A program made the position numbers and the translations under genes. This document shows, piece after piece, positions 10,771 through 22,760 of a stretch of 64,000 nucleotides of DNA; position 1 is the first letter of the stretch, and every line of letters starts with the position of its first letter. The notes below the pieces were generated by a model. The model was not told the DNA's origin. It did no database searches and saw only the letters and a list, made by a program, of their open reading frames with translations. The stretch comes from Kryptolebias marmoratus. Taxonomy: Eukaryota > Chordata > Actinopteri > Cyprinodontiformes > Rivulidae. Location of the stretch: the NCBI RefSeq assembly GCF_001649575.2, contig NC_051430.1, positions 19,750,842 through 19,814,841 on the forward strand, in the 5' to 3' direction.

Positions 10771-12995
10771 CTCCCCTCAGGGCAAACAAGACCATCACAG
10801 AACACACTTTAGAACGAATAAAGTCAGCCCATTGTTGAAAATTAAGTTGCAAGGTATTACTTTTTTCAGGGCCTTATTTTGCTGATGCAAATGCATCTTT
10901 TGTATAACTGCACTTAAATCTGTTCGGTGCCAAACTTTAAGCTTAATTAAAATACAATCTACTCAAGTTCAGCCAATATAAAATGTAAAAGGATTGTGTA
11001 TATGGGCCCTTACTTTAAATAAAACTTGCACGGACACCCCCACACACATACACTCACAAAACAAACCAAAATACCAAAAAGACCAAGCAGCATGTTCCAA
11101 CAACTGCCAAGCCAGGAGAGTCCAGGAGACATGTTGTGTGCAGTCGTTGGAAAAAGTGAAAGTCTTAGTTTTGGAGCTTTTTTTGTTTTTGTATTCAGAG
11201 TTTTCTTTTGTTTTCCTCTCACTGTGCAGCATGTTTGTGTCGTTACTACATGGGAAGGCCAATTGTGTTATGAGTCACTTCTCTCCTGTTGAGGTGCAGT
11301 TGTTTCCTGAGAACAAGATTAGACACTAAGAACACTGTTGCGTACCCTCTGCTGTGTTTTGGCACTTACTCCTTCAAAATCTGCGACTGAGATGGCACAT
11401 GTTTTGTGTTAACAGACGGCTGTGTGGGAGAAGAATGTATGGCTATAGTATGGTGCTTTAATAAATGATGCAAAAGAGCTGAAAATGTGGTTTGACACCT
11501 GCTCATTTGCTGTAGGCGTAGCAATACCAACACATTCAATTTTTATTTAGACAGTTCAGATCTTTAGACGTAGGTTTCTGTGGAAAGGCTAAGAACAAAT
11601 AAGGCTAATCTTACCTGTTTTAGATAGCTCTTTGAACAGCATCAACTTGGAATTATTTATTTCTGACAGGATTGATAAGCTAATAATTAGTCCAACTGAG
11701 GATTAGACCAAAAAGGAATGCTTAAAACAACTTATATTTTAAAAAAAACATTCATAACAATTCTTCCCATTTTTAATTTTTTTTACAATGCTGTGAATTA
11801 TTTTACTGCATAATTATTTACATAAAATTGGTATTTGCCATTACACTGTACATGAACACTGCATACAGAGGTAAAAAAGTATTATTTTTTCTGTGTAAAA
11901 TGATGTCAAAATAAAATTGTTTGCCAACATGAAAGCTGGAGAACAGGCTGAAAATAAAACTGTAATAAGGAAACAAATGAGGGAAATCAAAGAGAATAAA
12001 ACAGTGGAAAGAGACTTGTGAAGTGAAAAGTAGAAAGCAAAAACTTAAGATTTTCTTTAGGAGAAAGTTAACTTTGATATTTCCACCTGCCAGATTCCAA
12101 GACGTAATTATAGTGAAATGTAGGTGAATGTGTACATTTGATACTTTTTCCAACTTCAGCAGCTCTGTTGATCAAGTCAAGGCACGGCAGCGGCAAGGGC
12201 TATATTAGGATTCTCTTAGAAATAGATTTTTCTCTCTTAATTATTCTCCCTACATAAATATTTCTTTTTGGAAATCTTCTCATTTGATTTCAGAACTAAA
12301 TTGCACATCTCAATTAAACTGCACACAAAAGCTCAAAAAGAATTAATTTACCCCTCACCCTCTGGACTCGATGATTTCACCATGTTAACAACAATGTTAC
12401 TCACAAGATAAAATGCAAAACGAAAGAGAAGAAAGTGGATCCTAATCCGCAATCACTGTGATGGAAACGTTGAAACTCTGACCCTTTTAGAGAGTGAAAG
12501 TTGTGCATTTTATCTGGTTGTGGACACAGTATCTTCAGACTGTTGAGTGACACCACGCAGGTCTATGCTTACAAACTGATGGAAAAAGATCTGATAATTG
12601 TAGCACATTTTAATGACAAAGTAGTTCTACAAACAAGTTATTTATGTAAAATGTCAACATGCTTAAATGTCAGTTTATTTCATGAACTTTTTACTGTTAC
12701 TGCTCACGTAAAGCATTAACCCCCACTCTGTGCTTTTGCACGTTGGCAGGTGATGAGTATTTTTAGCTGCATGAGAGTGTCTTGACAGGATGCTACGCAT
12801 TAGTCAGAGAGATGAAGCCCTTGCTGCTACACGATCGTAAATTCAGAGGTTCTTGTCGGTTTGAAGGTTCCGACATTAATGAGAGCCTTTGTGTTTTTCT
12901 GAGAGCCTTTCTCCTTTTCCCGCTCTCGTTCTGTTGCTCCGTTTCCCCTTTTGTCACCACCTCATTTTTTTTCTGCTGGTCAAGTTAATGGGTCT
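10771..12995. other. AT-rich noncoding DNA
   Basis: No supported gene or recognised repeat. Near 11600-11700 a TAAT-containing stretch (CTAATAATTAGTCC) could be regulatory, but nothing more can be said from one sequence. Confidence 0.5.
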
Positions 12996-12999
12996 TTAA

Positions 13000-13182
13000 C
13001 CTCGTGTCAATGAGCTGGGGGCTTTTGGTGTGATCGCCCACTCCACTACTATTCCCTTCCCAATTAGGCGGAGACGCTGGCCCGCAGACAGCTCCGGTGA
13101 GCATAACAGATCCTCAAAACATAGCCTGAGGTGCCCACAGTAAGCCCCATTATTGTGGTTAATGACAAAGATAATGGGATAC
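13000..13182. promoter_or_regulatory. candidate conserved noncoding element
   Basis: A balanced-composition block stands out from AT-rich surroundings. It contains CCAATTAGGCGGAGACGC and CAGACAGCTCCGGTGAGC, followed by a TAAT-containing segment. Such mixtures of homeodomain cores and GC-rich words are typical of vertebrate noncoding enhancers. Conservation cannot be tested from one genome, so this is a guess from texture. Confidence 0.25.
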
Positions 13183-13189
13183 AGACGCA

Positions 13190-13210
13190 AACACACACAC
13201 ACACACACAC
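13190..13210. repeat. (AC)n microsatellite
   Basis: About ten uninterrupted AC units. The valine/cysteine and threonine/histidine frames running through it are artefacts of the repeat. Confidence 0.9.
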
Positions 13211-13663
13211 TCTTAGATATAAACATAATAATAACTGGTATAATAGACACAGATCCCCATTGGGGATTTTGGAGTTTGGTACAATAAGAAAATTATTAGC
13301 ATCATCAGACTTGAAGCAATTAATTTTATCAACAGATTCGATCATATGGACTTCTACTGTGCGCAGCTGATCTCTGAGATTGTATTAAGCCTGATAGTAG
13401 TCTGATGCATTATTAAAAGCCTTTGTCATCGTATCTGAAGCTAAAGATGACAGTCACCCTAAATGAACTCCAAACCAGTCTGCGTTATAGCCCCAGAAAC
13501 AAAATTGGATCAGAATCAAATCATCAATAATATTCTCAGCATAAAAGACCAGCGGATGATTTAGCAAAGATTAGAGTTTGCACGTTTTTTCAGTAACATT
13601 TATTATATTGGATAATGTTCTGAATGTGCTTTTGCGCTTCGGTAAAATTGATTTAGGAAAGAA
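13211..13663. other. noncoding DNA, no gene seen
   Basis: AT-rich sequence with no recognised repeat or coding region. Confidence 0.5.
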
Positions 13664-14196
13664 CAGCCAGGGCTGGCCTGAGGTTGTATGAGGCCCTAAG
13701 TGGAATCTGATTTGGAGGCCTCCTTATGGTTCAGCTCATCGCCCCCTTGCCACAACAACACCACTCTTTATGTTGTTCATGCTTCCCTATTTGTGCATTC
13801 AACGTAACTACTTTTAATATGGTGAGTTGATAATTAATTCTTGGAATTAATGCCAGATTGTGTTTTCATTGACAGTCATAATCAATTGTCAGTCATATCA
13901 GTTCAATCTTCTGTGTGCAGTGTGTGTTGCATTGCAGTCAGGGGGACTAGCTGAGCTCAACACAGTGCTGAAGTCATTTTCTTCTTTCGGCTGCTCCCTT
14001 CTTTAGGGGTTGCCACAAAGAGCAAACTCGCATGAAAGATTTGGCAATTCTGATAACACAAACATGAAATATTGTCATTTTTCTTTCCCATGACTACAAC
14101 TTATGTGAACTTGTCTTTTATGGGAAGTTAAGCATTTTTGAGGGATCCCTGCTGGCCTGGGGTCCCTAAGCAGTTGCTTGTGTGTGAGGCCGGCTA
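13664..14196. mobile_element. non-autonomous DNA transposon (hAT-like guess), carrying a nested repeat
   Basis: The left edge has CAGGGCTGGCCTGAGG followed by GAGGCCCTAAGTGGAATC. The right part has GGCCTGGGGTCCCTAAGCAG and ends near GAGGCCGGCTATG. The ends are roughly inverted (GGGCTGGCCT against AGGCCGGC), and the GGCCCTAAGCAG-type words are those of a widespread teleost repeat. The middle is interrupted by a different repeat at 13979-14075. No transposase is present. The hAT assignment is tentative because no clean 8-bp target duplication was found. Confidence 0.5.
13979..14075. mobile_element. teleost interspersed repeat fragment nested in the element above
   Basis: The words CTTCTTTCGGCTGCTCCC, then TTAGGGGTTGCCACA, then GATTTGGCA occur in the order of a well-known teleost repeat (TTTCGGCTGCTCCC...GGGGTCGCCACAGCGG...). 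About 90 bases are kept. Its class is not certain to me. Its position inside the flanking element implies it inserted later. Confidence 0.55.
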
Positions 14197-14700
14197 TGAG
14201 AACCGTGAATGAAAAAATGAATACAGAAAACTAAACTGAAATTTAAAGTTTCTCCAACACTGGACTTGAAAACGATACTCCCACCAAAATGAGTGATTTA
14301 TTTACATTTTGAATTATTGCTCTGAAGTTGCAGCATCATTAAAGCCCCAATTTACATTTTTTAAACTGAATCTAAATTGGGAATAGTCTGTAAATGATTA
14401 ATTCCTCTGCTTTGTTATAGATATTGGGTTGTTGTGCTAATGTGATACCAAACTTCAGTTGCTTCATTAAATTGCACTTGCAAATCCCTTCAAGCACTTT
14501 GGCCACAAGTTAAAATATGTATTCATTTGTTTGTACTTGATGTTGAAGTTTGTTTGGCATCTTGCAGCTTCATTAACAATCCCCACCTTCACCTCTGCTG
14601 CACCCAACGTGAAACTTTTCCCACCGCAGAGCGTGAACTGGGAGAGGAGGCAGGAGCTTGTGTGTTTTGTTGGAGTTGGAGGAGGCAGTTTTGAGGGTGA
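14197..14700. other. noncoding DNA, no gene seen
   Basis: AT-rich at first, becoming G-rich towards the microsatellite at 14704. No supported coding region. Confidence 0.5.
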
Positions 14701-14703
14701 GGG

Positions 14704-14727
14704 GGTGGTGGTGGTGGTGGTGGTGGG
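14704..14727. repeat. (GGT)n trinucleotide repeat
   Basis: Seven or more uninterrupted GGT units on the plus strand, flanked by GGGGG and GGGG runs. The G-run spacing could support a G-quadruplex, which is inference. Confidence 0.85.
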
Positions 14728-14729
14728 GA

Positions 14730-14748
14730 AGATAAGAGGGCATTATCT
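14730..14748. promoter_or_regulatory. inverted pair of GATA-type sites
   Basis: AGATAAG at 14730-14736 and TTATCT at 14743-14748 form an inverted pair of the GATA-factor consensus WGATAR, separated by six bases. It lies in a GC-richer patch that continues to about 14830. Single GATA words are common by chance, but a close inverted pair is less so. Confidence 0.3.
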
Positions 14749-14957
14749 GCCCTGCTCATTCACTGTTTCTGCAGTGGGGGGTTTGCCGCTTCCCTGCTCG
14801 CTGCTCTGTGGGTCGCCTTCACAGTCTGGGAGAAACTGATGGATGTGACACACGCACACAGACTCACACACGCTCATTGCTGCTGTCACTTTCCTTCTTG
14901 TCCACACACGACATGCACTCTCAACTAATTACATGTTTGCACCAACATACCCCCCCT

Positions 14958-15043
14958 ACACACACACACACACACACACAACCAGAGACTGTCACTCATG
15001 CAAGCACTTTGCTGTCTCTCTTTGTGTTTCTCTCTCTCTCTCT
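14958..15043. repeat. (AC)n and (TC)n microsatellites
   Basis: An AC run of about twelve units at 14958-14981 and a TC run of about seven units at 15029-15043, with a short non-repetitive spacer. Confidence 0.88.
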
Positions 15044-17298
15044 TTCACATTCACACCTACGCCCAAACGCCGGGGGGACATTTGGGTACCATCGTGGCCT
15101 AGAAGGACAGCTTCTTATCGCACTGTAAAGTGTAAATTTCAAAGGGAAAACAGGAGCCAGCGGGGAGAAACGCTAATGGGAGGGGAGTCAAATGGACTGA
15201 GGAGCGAAATGAAACGGAAGGACCAGAAAAACCTATTTCTGAAAAAAAGAAGTGAAGAGAGACTCCAAAGAAGGTGAAAGTGAGGATATAATGACTAAAG
15301 ATGTCAGAAAGGACATCAGTCAAAGAAAACCTCCAGTTGGGAACTATAACCCTCTTGAGAGAGGGCTTAAAATGATCAACCTTCCTTGAAAAGCTTTTTC
15401 AAAGTCAGCAAAGTGCTGTGTTTGTTACACGTTCTTTCAAATCTGCACTGATGACAGCTCTCTGCAAGCAGAAAACCTTTTATTTAATAACAGTAGAATC
15501 AAGACATAATTAAAATAGATAAATAAATAAATAAAAAATGGCCAAATTGTGGCAGTGTAGTGTATTTACATCAAGAAAATTTATGTAAGACAGGTTCCTC
15601 ATGTAAAAACATGTCCTTTAAACTGCAAGGATTTTATGGAGTGAGGATTAAAATGTAACTATTTGACTAATTTCCATTATTGAAAATGTGTGAAGCAAAA
15701 ACCTTTTCACAAATGGACACAAAGGTTTTGGAGCTTTATTGGGAATGATATACTTTGTATGTTTGGGTAATTATTTTTGTTCTTCACAGTAAAAGAGCAT
15801 TAAAGTATTCCTATGAAAAACCCTATGTGTGTGTGTGTTTTTTTGTGGGGGAGCTGGTCCTTCAGTGGGCTTAGGACTTGTTTGTTTATATTCTCCCAAA
15901 AAAGGATTTGTGATTTGATCTTAGCATATTTTCTGTGGATCCTGAGTTTGTTCACATCTAGACTTAGTTCTGTCTCCGCGAACGAATAAGACAGGACACA
16001 TGTTCCTACCAGATGTGCGGATGTGTGGATTGTTGACTCCATTGTACAGCTGTCTACAAGAAAGATGATTTTACGTTGCTAAATGTGTAAGTGTCGTTGT
16101 AAAAACAGGACCAATGTTCAAGGCTATGTAGCATATAACAAGTCAAATATTAGATAAATGGCAAGATTAGCACTGAATATTGTGGAGTATTGTTTGCTCA
16201 AGCAAAATGTATTAATTTTATCTAATATTTTACTGTAAGCTCCCAAACAATAACAATAAAATATTATAGAAGTTGGGAAATGGTAATCTGTTTATTTAAA
16301 ATCTTGCCATATGTTTTATTTTTTTGTTCGTTTTGATTGACTAAGATGTAAATGCAAGTTTTTTTTCTCTTTAAGTATACATTTAAATAGCTGATGTTGG
16401 AATGAGTGGTGATTTTCACTCTGCCATCTCATAAACACAGGGTAGATGAATAAAGACTCTTGGCGTCTGGAGCAGGCATTTAGGTTCACGGTGAACAAAC
16501 AAATTCTGCGACCTTCTAACATCTTATCAACACCTGGAAACTGATTAACACCACTTGATCTGAACTGCAACCCTTCACTGATGGAAGAGATGAAAACGTG
16601 ATCTTCAGTGGTTTTTCACCAAGTCCCCTGAGCACAAGCAGAATTATAATTTCCACCTTCATATCAAGTAATTACTACTTTGAAACTGAAGTGGAATTAA
16701 TCCTAATTTACATGATGATGTTTGATTGGTGTAACGCCCCTTTCTTAAAAGTTGACAAAATTTCCTGAGGGCTTAATTAAACTTTTTTTTTAAATCATTC
16801 TTTTGTCCACAGCACTCTCTCAACTCTGTCTCTACAGCTTTTTTCATAGTCTGGCTTTGAAACATCTCACTATGTATGAAAACATTCAATATTTATCCTG
16901 AGACCTCATCCCGGCACACACTAAACAAATAGAAAATCACTTGTCAGGCAGTTTTATGCTTGAATAGTTTAACTTCCTATCCGCAGGTCGGAGACAGATA
17001 CTAGCCAGTATTTCTAAATCTTTTGGCCCAATTCTATTGAACTGGGCTTTTCTAGTTTAAAACACTTTACAACAAATATGAGAAACATAAAATAAAAAAC
17101 AGGAATCATTTGGGTTTTAGATCTTGTTAGTTTTATGAAAAAAACACTCACATCTTCACCTACAGAAAAATCAGCTGATCTAAGATGCATGTTTTTGAGC
17201 TGCTATAAGAAAGCGCCTCAAAGAAACTTGTATGATCTTTGACAGAGCGAGCCAACCTGAAACCTTCTTGTTAGAAAACAGCTCTAACCTTTTCCTGC
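15044..17298. other. noncoding DNA with minor simple repeats
   Basis: Contains an (AAAT)n tract at 15517-15535 and a (TG)n tract at 15824-15838. No gene-like frame or recognised transposon. Confidence 0.5.
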
Positions 17299-17390
17299 CG
17301 AACCCTCCTGAAGCCCTCGTAATTCAGGAGAGGAAGAGAAGCCCTTGTAATTTCAGGTCCATTTGACCCGAAGGCCACGGGAGGGTTAAA
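17299..17390. mobile_element. small inverted-repeat element (MITE), degenerate
   Basis: The left end reads GAACCCTCCTGAAG and the right end GAAGGCCACGGGAGGGTTAA, which are imperfect inverted repeats (AACCCTCC against GGAGGGTT). The interior carries CCATTTGACCCGAAGG. AACCCTCC ends with a TTTGACCCGAA core are a familiar teleost MITE pattern. It is about 90 bp, has no coding capacity and is diverged. No target duplication was identified. Confidence 0.5.
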
Positions 17391-18645
17391 GAGCACGAAC
17401 AGCCTTAGTTAGCACACCTTAGATGAGGAAAAAGACACTGATTATTTTTAAATTAGTAGTGGAAAAGGTTATTTTTGTAAAGGATTTCTTAATAACAAAG
17501 CACCTCTGGATTTAGCTTGGGCAAGAATTACCACAATGCCCCTTGATTTTGGGTGCTGGATTTATAAATACCCCATCACAGAGAACAAAGACTTCCATTA
17601 GAGACTCTACTTTCCTCTAGATTCTTACTTTTTTTTCAAAGCACAAGCTCTGATGCACCCCACTTTTATAATGTGAGAAAGGTTGTTACAAACATGATGC
17701 TTTGTGGTACAGCTACACTGACATATGTAACTATCACAACAGCCAGCTTAAGAGGCTAATACAGTTTATGACATACTGCTCATTCTTGCAGACAGCTTTA
17801 TAGCCTCTGCCATGTCTATAGCATTGTTATAACTCATGCCTCTGACAGATTAATGAGCTGTGCTGATGTGTGGACTTCACATTCTGCTACAAATCTTGAT
17901 AACTTAAGTGATATTATTCCTGCGTGCTTGGTGTAAATTCTTTAATGCTTTTAATACACGGTTCATTTTGTAGTCAGTGAGGAAGAACCTTAGTCAAACC
18001 TCCACTGAGACACGGCTCATTGTATTGAGAGGTATTTTGTACCAGATTATGCATTTATAGCTGCTTTCTCGGCTTTCCCACCCTGGCTGCATTTGTGTGC
18101 ACGCACGTGAATATCCACCTCCCTTTGGCAGTATGGCATTCAGTCTTGCATTAAACTTTTATCCCCATTAACTTCATGGGTTATATTTGCATGTTGCGCA
18201 TGCTTTGAGGTATTTTTCACCTTTTGGAAATGTGTGCATGAGCAGCGCAGGGGTGGCTTTTAGAAGACAAAGATGTTGCAATATTACACACTATGGTTAA
18301 TATATTTATTTTATATTCTCCTGAAACATTTGAGTTTTATTTTTCCAAAGCTGATTAGTATATGCCAGTCCTGATGCTCAACTCCACCCTGACTGTAGCC
18401 CCAGCTCTGCTTTGTAAGCCCAACACTGCTCCTGTTTATAAAAGAAAAAAAAAAATAAAATCAGAAATCACCACAGCAACCAGTGACTCAGCAGTTCTTT
18501 TCTTCTTATATTTCATCACTGTTGCCTCTATAGACCCTCTATAAATTGTATGATTGTAACTTGTAACTAGGAGTTTCCAAATAAACGCCCCTTTAGGCTT
18601 ACAGGAAGTTAATCACTTAAAATAAAATGGTGTCCTTTAAAGGAA
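17391..18645. other. noncoding DNA, no gene seen
   Basis: AT-rich sequence, with an A-rich run near 18443-18460. No recognised element. Confidence 0.5.
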
Positions 18646-18649
18646 TGCT

Positions 18650-18945
18650 TGTCGCCTGCCATCTTGCAAGCAAAAGTTTCAGATTCTTGTGTGATCAGTT
18701 AGCGCTCAGAGTATGTGTTGGGAATAACTCTCAGCTACTACCATACCAGATTTATCTCAGTATCTGTAAAACGGACTTGAGTTAACAACATTTTTGTGTT
18801 TGCTAAAGCCAATTGGCCGTTTTTGAATTTGGCTAACTCCAATAATTAATTAGTTGTCGATGAGAGTTTCATTAAAATCTTTCCACTGGTTTGTGACATA
18901 TTTTGCTGATGGACACAATTGCATGATCAATAAACTGAGGTTTTT
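18650..18945 (+). mobile_element. unclassified interspersed repeat family, copy 1
   Basis: Key words in order are CAGTTAGCGCTCAGAG, CTCTCAGCTACTACCA, ATCTGTAAAACGGACTTGAG, TTTGTGTTTGCTAAAGCCAA and GAGAGTTTCATTAAAATC, then ATATTTTGCTGATGGACA. The same order, partly diverged, occurs at 30790-30990 in this orientation and at 62262-62530 reversed. I recognise it as a frequent teleost repeat but cannot name its class. There is no coding capacity. Confidence 0.6.
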
Positions 18946-21900
18946 AAAGTAAGAATCTAAACAGGTGAATTTTTATTAAACCTAACTCCATCATAGCAAA
19001 AAATAAAACACTCCTCTCTTTCTAAGAGGGCAAAGAGAGTCTGGAGTTTCACCTTTTTCACCTGATTATCAAAAGTTTGGGTGATTATTTAGGGGCGCCA
19101 AACACTGCTATCACACACAGTAATTTTAACAAGTGATTAAATTATCAGAAATTGAAGAAAAATATGAACAATTCTGTGCAAGCAGCAGAGTGATGTATTT
19201 TTGATTAAAGCACATTCACACTCTTCAATAGGACCAATAGGACTCATGCTGGCTCCAAAAATCAAACATCGTGCAGAAACTTCAAAGTTAAAAATATTTC
19301 TATCAGTAGAAGCTGACACGGCAGGTGGTCCTACCACCAACATAACTCTACAACACGGCAAAGTGTTTGACCAAGTTGTTGCAAATTTACCGTATATATT
19401 CCTATTTAACGTGTATGACAGTGTGAGCAGTATTTTAGGGTGACGTATCGTTGACAAATAGAACCTGCTGTGGTTTGACTCTGTGCTGCCCAGACGGTGA
19501 GAGCAGATTTGAGGCTCAATCAGAGATCCTTCCTGGACACTGATTCTTGATGTTTCTCGTGGATATATGTGGTAAAGTTCCCAGAATACCTCATCTTGTG
19601 TATTATCTGGTTCCATTAAATTCCTAGACTCATTTCTTGTGACTCACTGTCCTCTGTCAGTCCTTTTTTTTTTTTGGTGTCTCATAGTCTATGTCTGTCT
19701 CTTTCTGTTTCATTTACTCAATTTTATTCTCTGTTTCCTTTTCTTCTGTGGCTCTCGAGCCGCAAAGCCATATTAGATTTGCTTTTATTTAGAGGTTCAT
19801 TGCCTGGAAAGATTCCCCCCCAAGAAAAAAAACAAAGAAACTAAAACAAAACAACAACAAAAAAAAACCAATAAAAAACAAAAACAAGGCCTCAGCTGAA
19901 GTAAAATACAGAGAGAACATAGTTAAAAATGGTCTTCTGTGCTTAATGCTTTAAATGTCCAATATGTGGAAAAAAAATGTCAGGGAGGAAAAAACAAAAC
20001 CAATATGGACAAAATCAGATGCAATAAATATAACTGAATTCAGTTTATTTATATTGTGTTTATTTAGTTTTATTTGCAACAACTTTCATAAATAAAACAA
20101 AACAACAAGCCAAATTCGATCCAATTCTTTCCAATAAGGTTTAATAAAATTTTGCACAGTGCTACAGTAAGTGTGTATTGGGGGATTTTACTCCCATTTA
20201 ATGATATTTCAATAAATCACACAATAAAATTCACTCAGCAAAGATATAGAATAGCTATATCAGAACAATAGCATTATTATTTTCCTAAAAATATTAATAT
20301 CTGCAGTTGTTTGCCTAGGATGATCAGTTGGGTCTACAAAGAAAGTGAATCTCTTTCAGGATCTTAAAAGGTTGTCACACCCCTAAAAAAACAAATACAA
20401 AGAAATAACAAAGAACGATTGATCCAAATAAACTGAAGCATATTGCCATGCTTCCTTGTCGTGTTTCATCACTGTTTTTGTCAGTCTTTCCATGTTATAG
20501 CAACACTTTAGTTCCCTTTTGAAACAAAGGTCTTTTTAATACAAAGTGATGTGTTTGGTTAATCTGGAAAACAAATATCTAAAGTCTCAAGTTCAGGAAA
20601 TGAAAGTAAAACATGAGTTCCATAATGATCTAATGCAGGTTGGTTAAAGTTTGGTCTGTGGGAACCGACTCTTCCCTTGGATTGTACTTTGACTCTTTGC
20701 AGTAAGAGTCTAATCTAAGAAACAGCTTGATATTTGTCAAAACCTTTAAGCTTCAGGGTGTTTATGGAGGAGAGTGAGTGGTACTGATCAAAATAACATT
20801 TCTGAGCATAAGGACATTTTACCATTTACTGTCAATAGTTTAATCTCAGACAACTCCCAGGTAGATCATTCTGTATTTATTGGAAAATATCAACAGAGTT
20901 CAGTTTTGTTTTTTTATATACTTCAACAAAATGCCTATTTCACACAGACATTTCAACTCTAAAGAATAGGAAAAGTACAGGTTAATGGTGAATGAACTCA
21001 GTTCTGTGAAAAATCTAATATTTTTCTCCATCTTGGTAAAACCAGCTCATAAAGTAATTAAGTGTTATTAGCACAACACCTATATTATTGTAAGAAATAG
21101 GAAACAAAAAAAGACTTTAGGGTGATGGAGTTGGTGAGAGTAAGACACAAATAAATAAAAAGTCCTTTCTGACTTGAAGTATGAAAAGAAACAAACAGGA
21201 GAAAGCCACAGCTGTATGTCTGAAAACTGCAAAATTGTTAAGGTGCCAGGCAAAGTGATCCAGTTCAGGTAATACCTCCTAGTGTGAGGAAGCAGAGGAG
21301 TGCTGTTGTCCTGGGGGCTTCAGGTGCCCAGAAAAACTGTCAGCACCTCAGCAAGGCAGTGCTGGCTGTCGTTAGAAGTGCCACATAAATGGTGTACTAT
21401 TTATTGTAACATTCTCAGGGATGACTGTTTAAATGAGTTCCTTTTGCAAATTGATTGTTATATCTGGGCATATATACTGTATATTTACAGGGAAAAAAAA
21501 CATTTTACAATAATAATTTTTGAATCTCTATACTTTAATCTGATGTCAAAACAAAGTAGATGAAATTAAACCTGGTTGCATGATTATCAGGAAAAAAGGT
21601 AATTTTCACATTGTTAAATATTGCAACAACAATAAAACTTAAGCTTTTCTTTTCCTGCTGTGCTTTAGCATCTTGGCTACTATCATCGAAACTGTATGAG
21701 GGGACTTTAGGGCAGTGCGGGTCAGCTGATTGCCAAACATTTTATCAGCATGCAGTCTGTGTCACAGTTTGTTGGAATCCTTTCTTATGTCAATATTGTA
21801 CATATTAATGTTGTGATGATGACATATTTGAGGTATATTGTGCAGCGTTCAGAGTAAATCTAAATGATTTTCAAAGAAAATGGCCTTCATTCCAGTTTAA

Positions 21901-22325
21901 CGGTTTGTCACCTGCTCTTCTTACCTGTAACTTTATGTAGGTCAGGCAGCACTTAGCAAGTCACCTCATGACAGTTTTTGCCAGAGGAGAAAGGTTAACT
22001 GATCACATTCCACTCAAACCATCACATGGAAATATCAGAGTAAATTCTGCTCAGGAAAAAAAAAGAAACTCTTTCGGAAACATCAGAAACAAAATGTTGT
22101 TTTTTTTTCTTTTTAAAGAAGCCATTTTATGAATTTACAAGTTTTATGTTCTATTTTAGTGCATTTGCTAAAACTTTTAACACATATGTTAACATATTGT
22201 AGTTAAACTTTAATTTTTCATTCAAAAAACACAGATAGGCCATCTAAAACAAAAAAAATATAAGCTGTTTTTATTATACAGCTGGTTAATACTAAAAGTA
22301 AATGCTTTGAAAAATAAAACACTAG
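18946..22325. other. AT-rich noncoding DNA; holds the longest gap-free ATG frame
   Basis: A 159-codon ATG frame lies on the minus strand at 19137-19616 with no domain, signal peptide or splice context that I recognise. An A-rich tract lies at 19825-19890. In six frames of AT-rich DNA this size, about one frame of that length is expected by chance (rough estimate). No other feature is supported. Confidence 0.5.
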
Positions 22326-22760
22326 TTATTTAAGTTTTAAGCTAAAAGATACACTAAAGTACAATGTGAAGGGAGCAGATGTTTTGCTCTTAACATATTT
22401 CCTCATCAGCTGAATAATAACAGGGAGCCTTGTAGAGTCACATTTGTTGGTCTTTTTACATGAACGGATCAAAGCAGACACAATCTGCAAATTGCCAGCA
22501 TTAGCATATACATTTTTGAAAAATCTTTGAAATGCAGTTTTGACACGTCGCCGCCTTGCCGAACAACAAACAAGCAGATTAATACAAAACACAGCCAACA
22601 GGACACTGCAAACTTGAGTCACAAACACACCCCAGTAGATTAAAGCAACAAATAATTTACTGAAAAAGAAAAAAATAATTAAAAAATCGTGTTTCCATGC
22701 TTCGCTGAAACCAATATGTATCTGTAATCAGAAGCAGAGGAGAGTCAAGTCAACCTAATT
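22326..22760 (-). other. unresolved: 133-codon stop-free frame or candidate conserved element
   Basis: On the minus strand no stop occurs from 22727 to the TAA at 22326-22328. There is no ATG near its start; the apparent start at 22628 is a GTG. Part of the frame is strongly hydrophobic (VCSVLLAVFCINLLVCC) and is followed by four arginines, so a membrane-segment exon can be imagined. A TTTTTTTCTTTTTCAG acceptor-like tract lies upstream on that strand near 22660-22680. Against coding: no family resemblance and AT-rich wobble positions. Phrases such as CAGCTGATGAGGAAATATG look more like a conserved noncoding element. Confidence 0.25.

Noticed and set aside
10122..10885. Cluster of five overlapping frames on both strands
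   Set aside because: Explained by the pyrimidine-rich composition of 10095-10770, which depletes stop codons on both strands.
20036..20100. GAATTCAGTTTATTTATATT as the start of a common fish repeat
   Set aside because: Only the first 20 bases fit; the following blocks of that repeat are missing.
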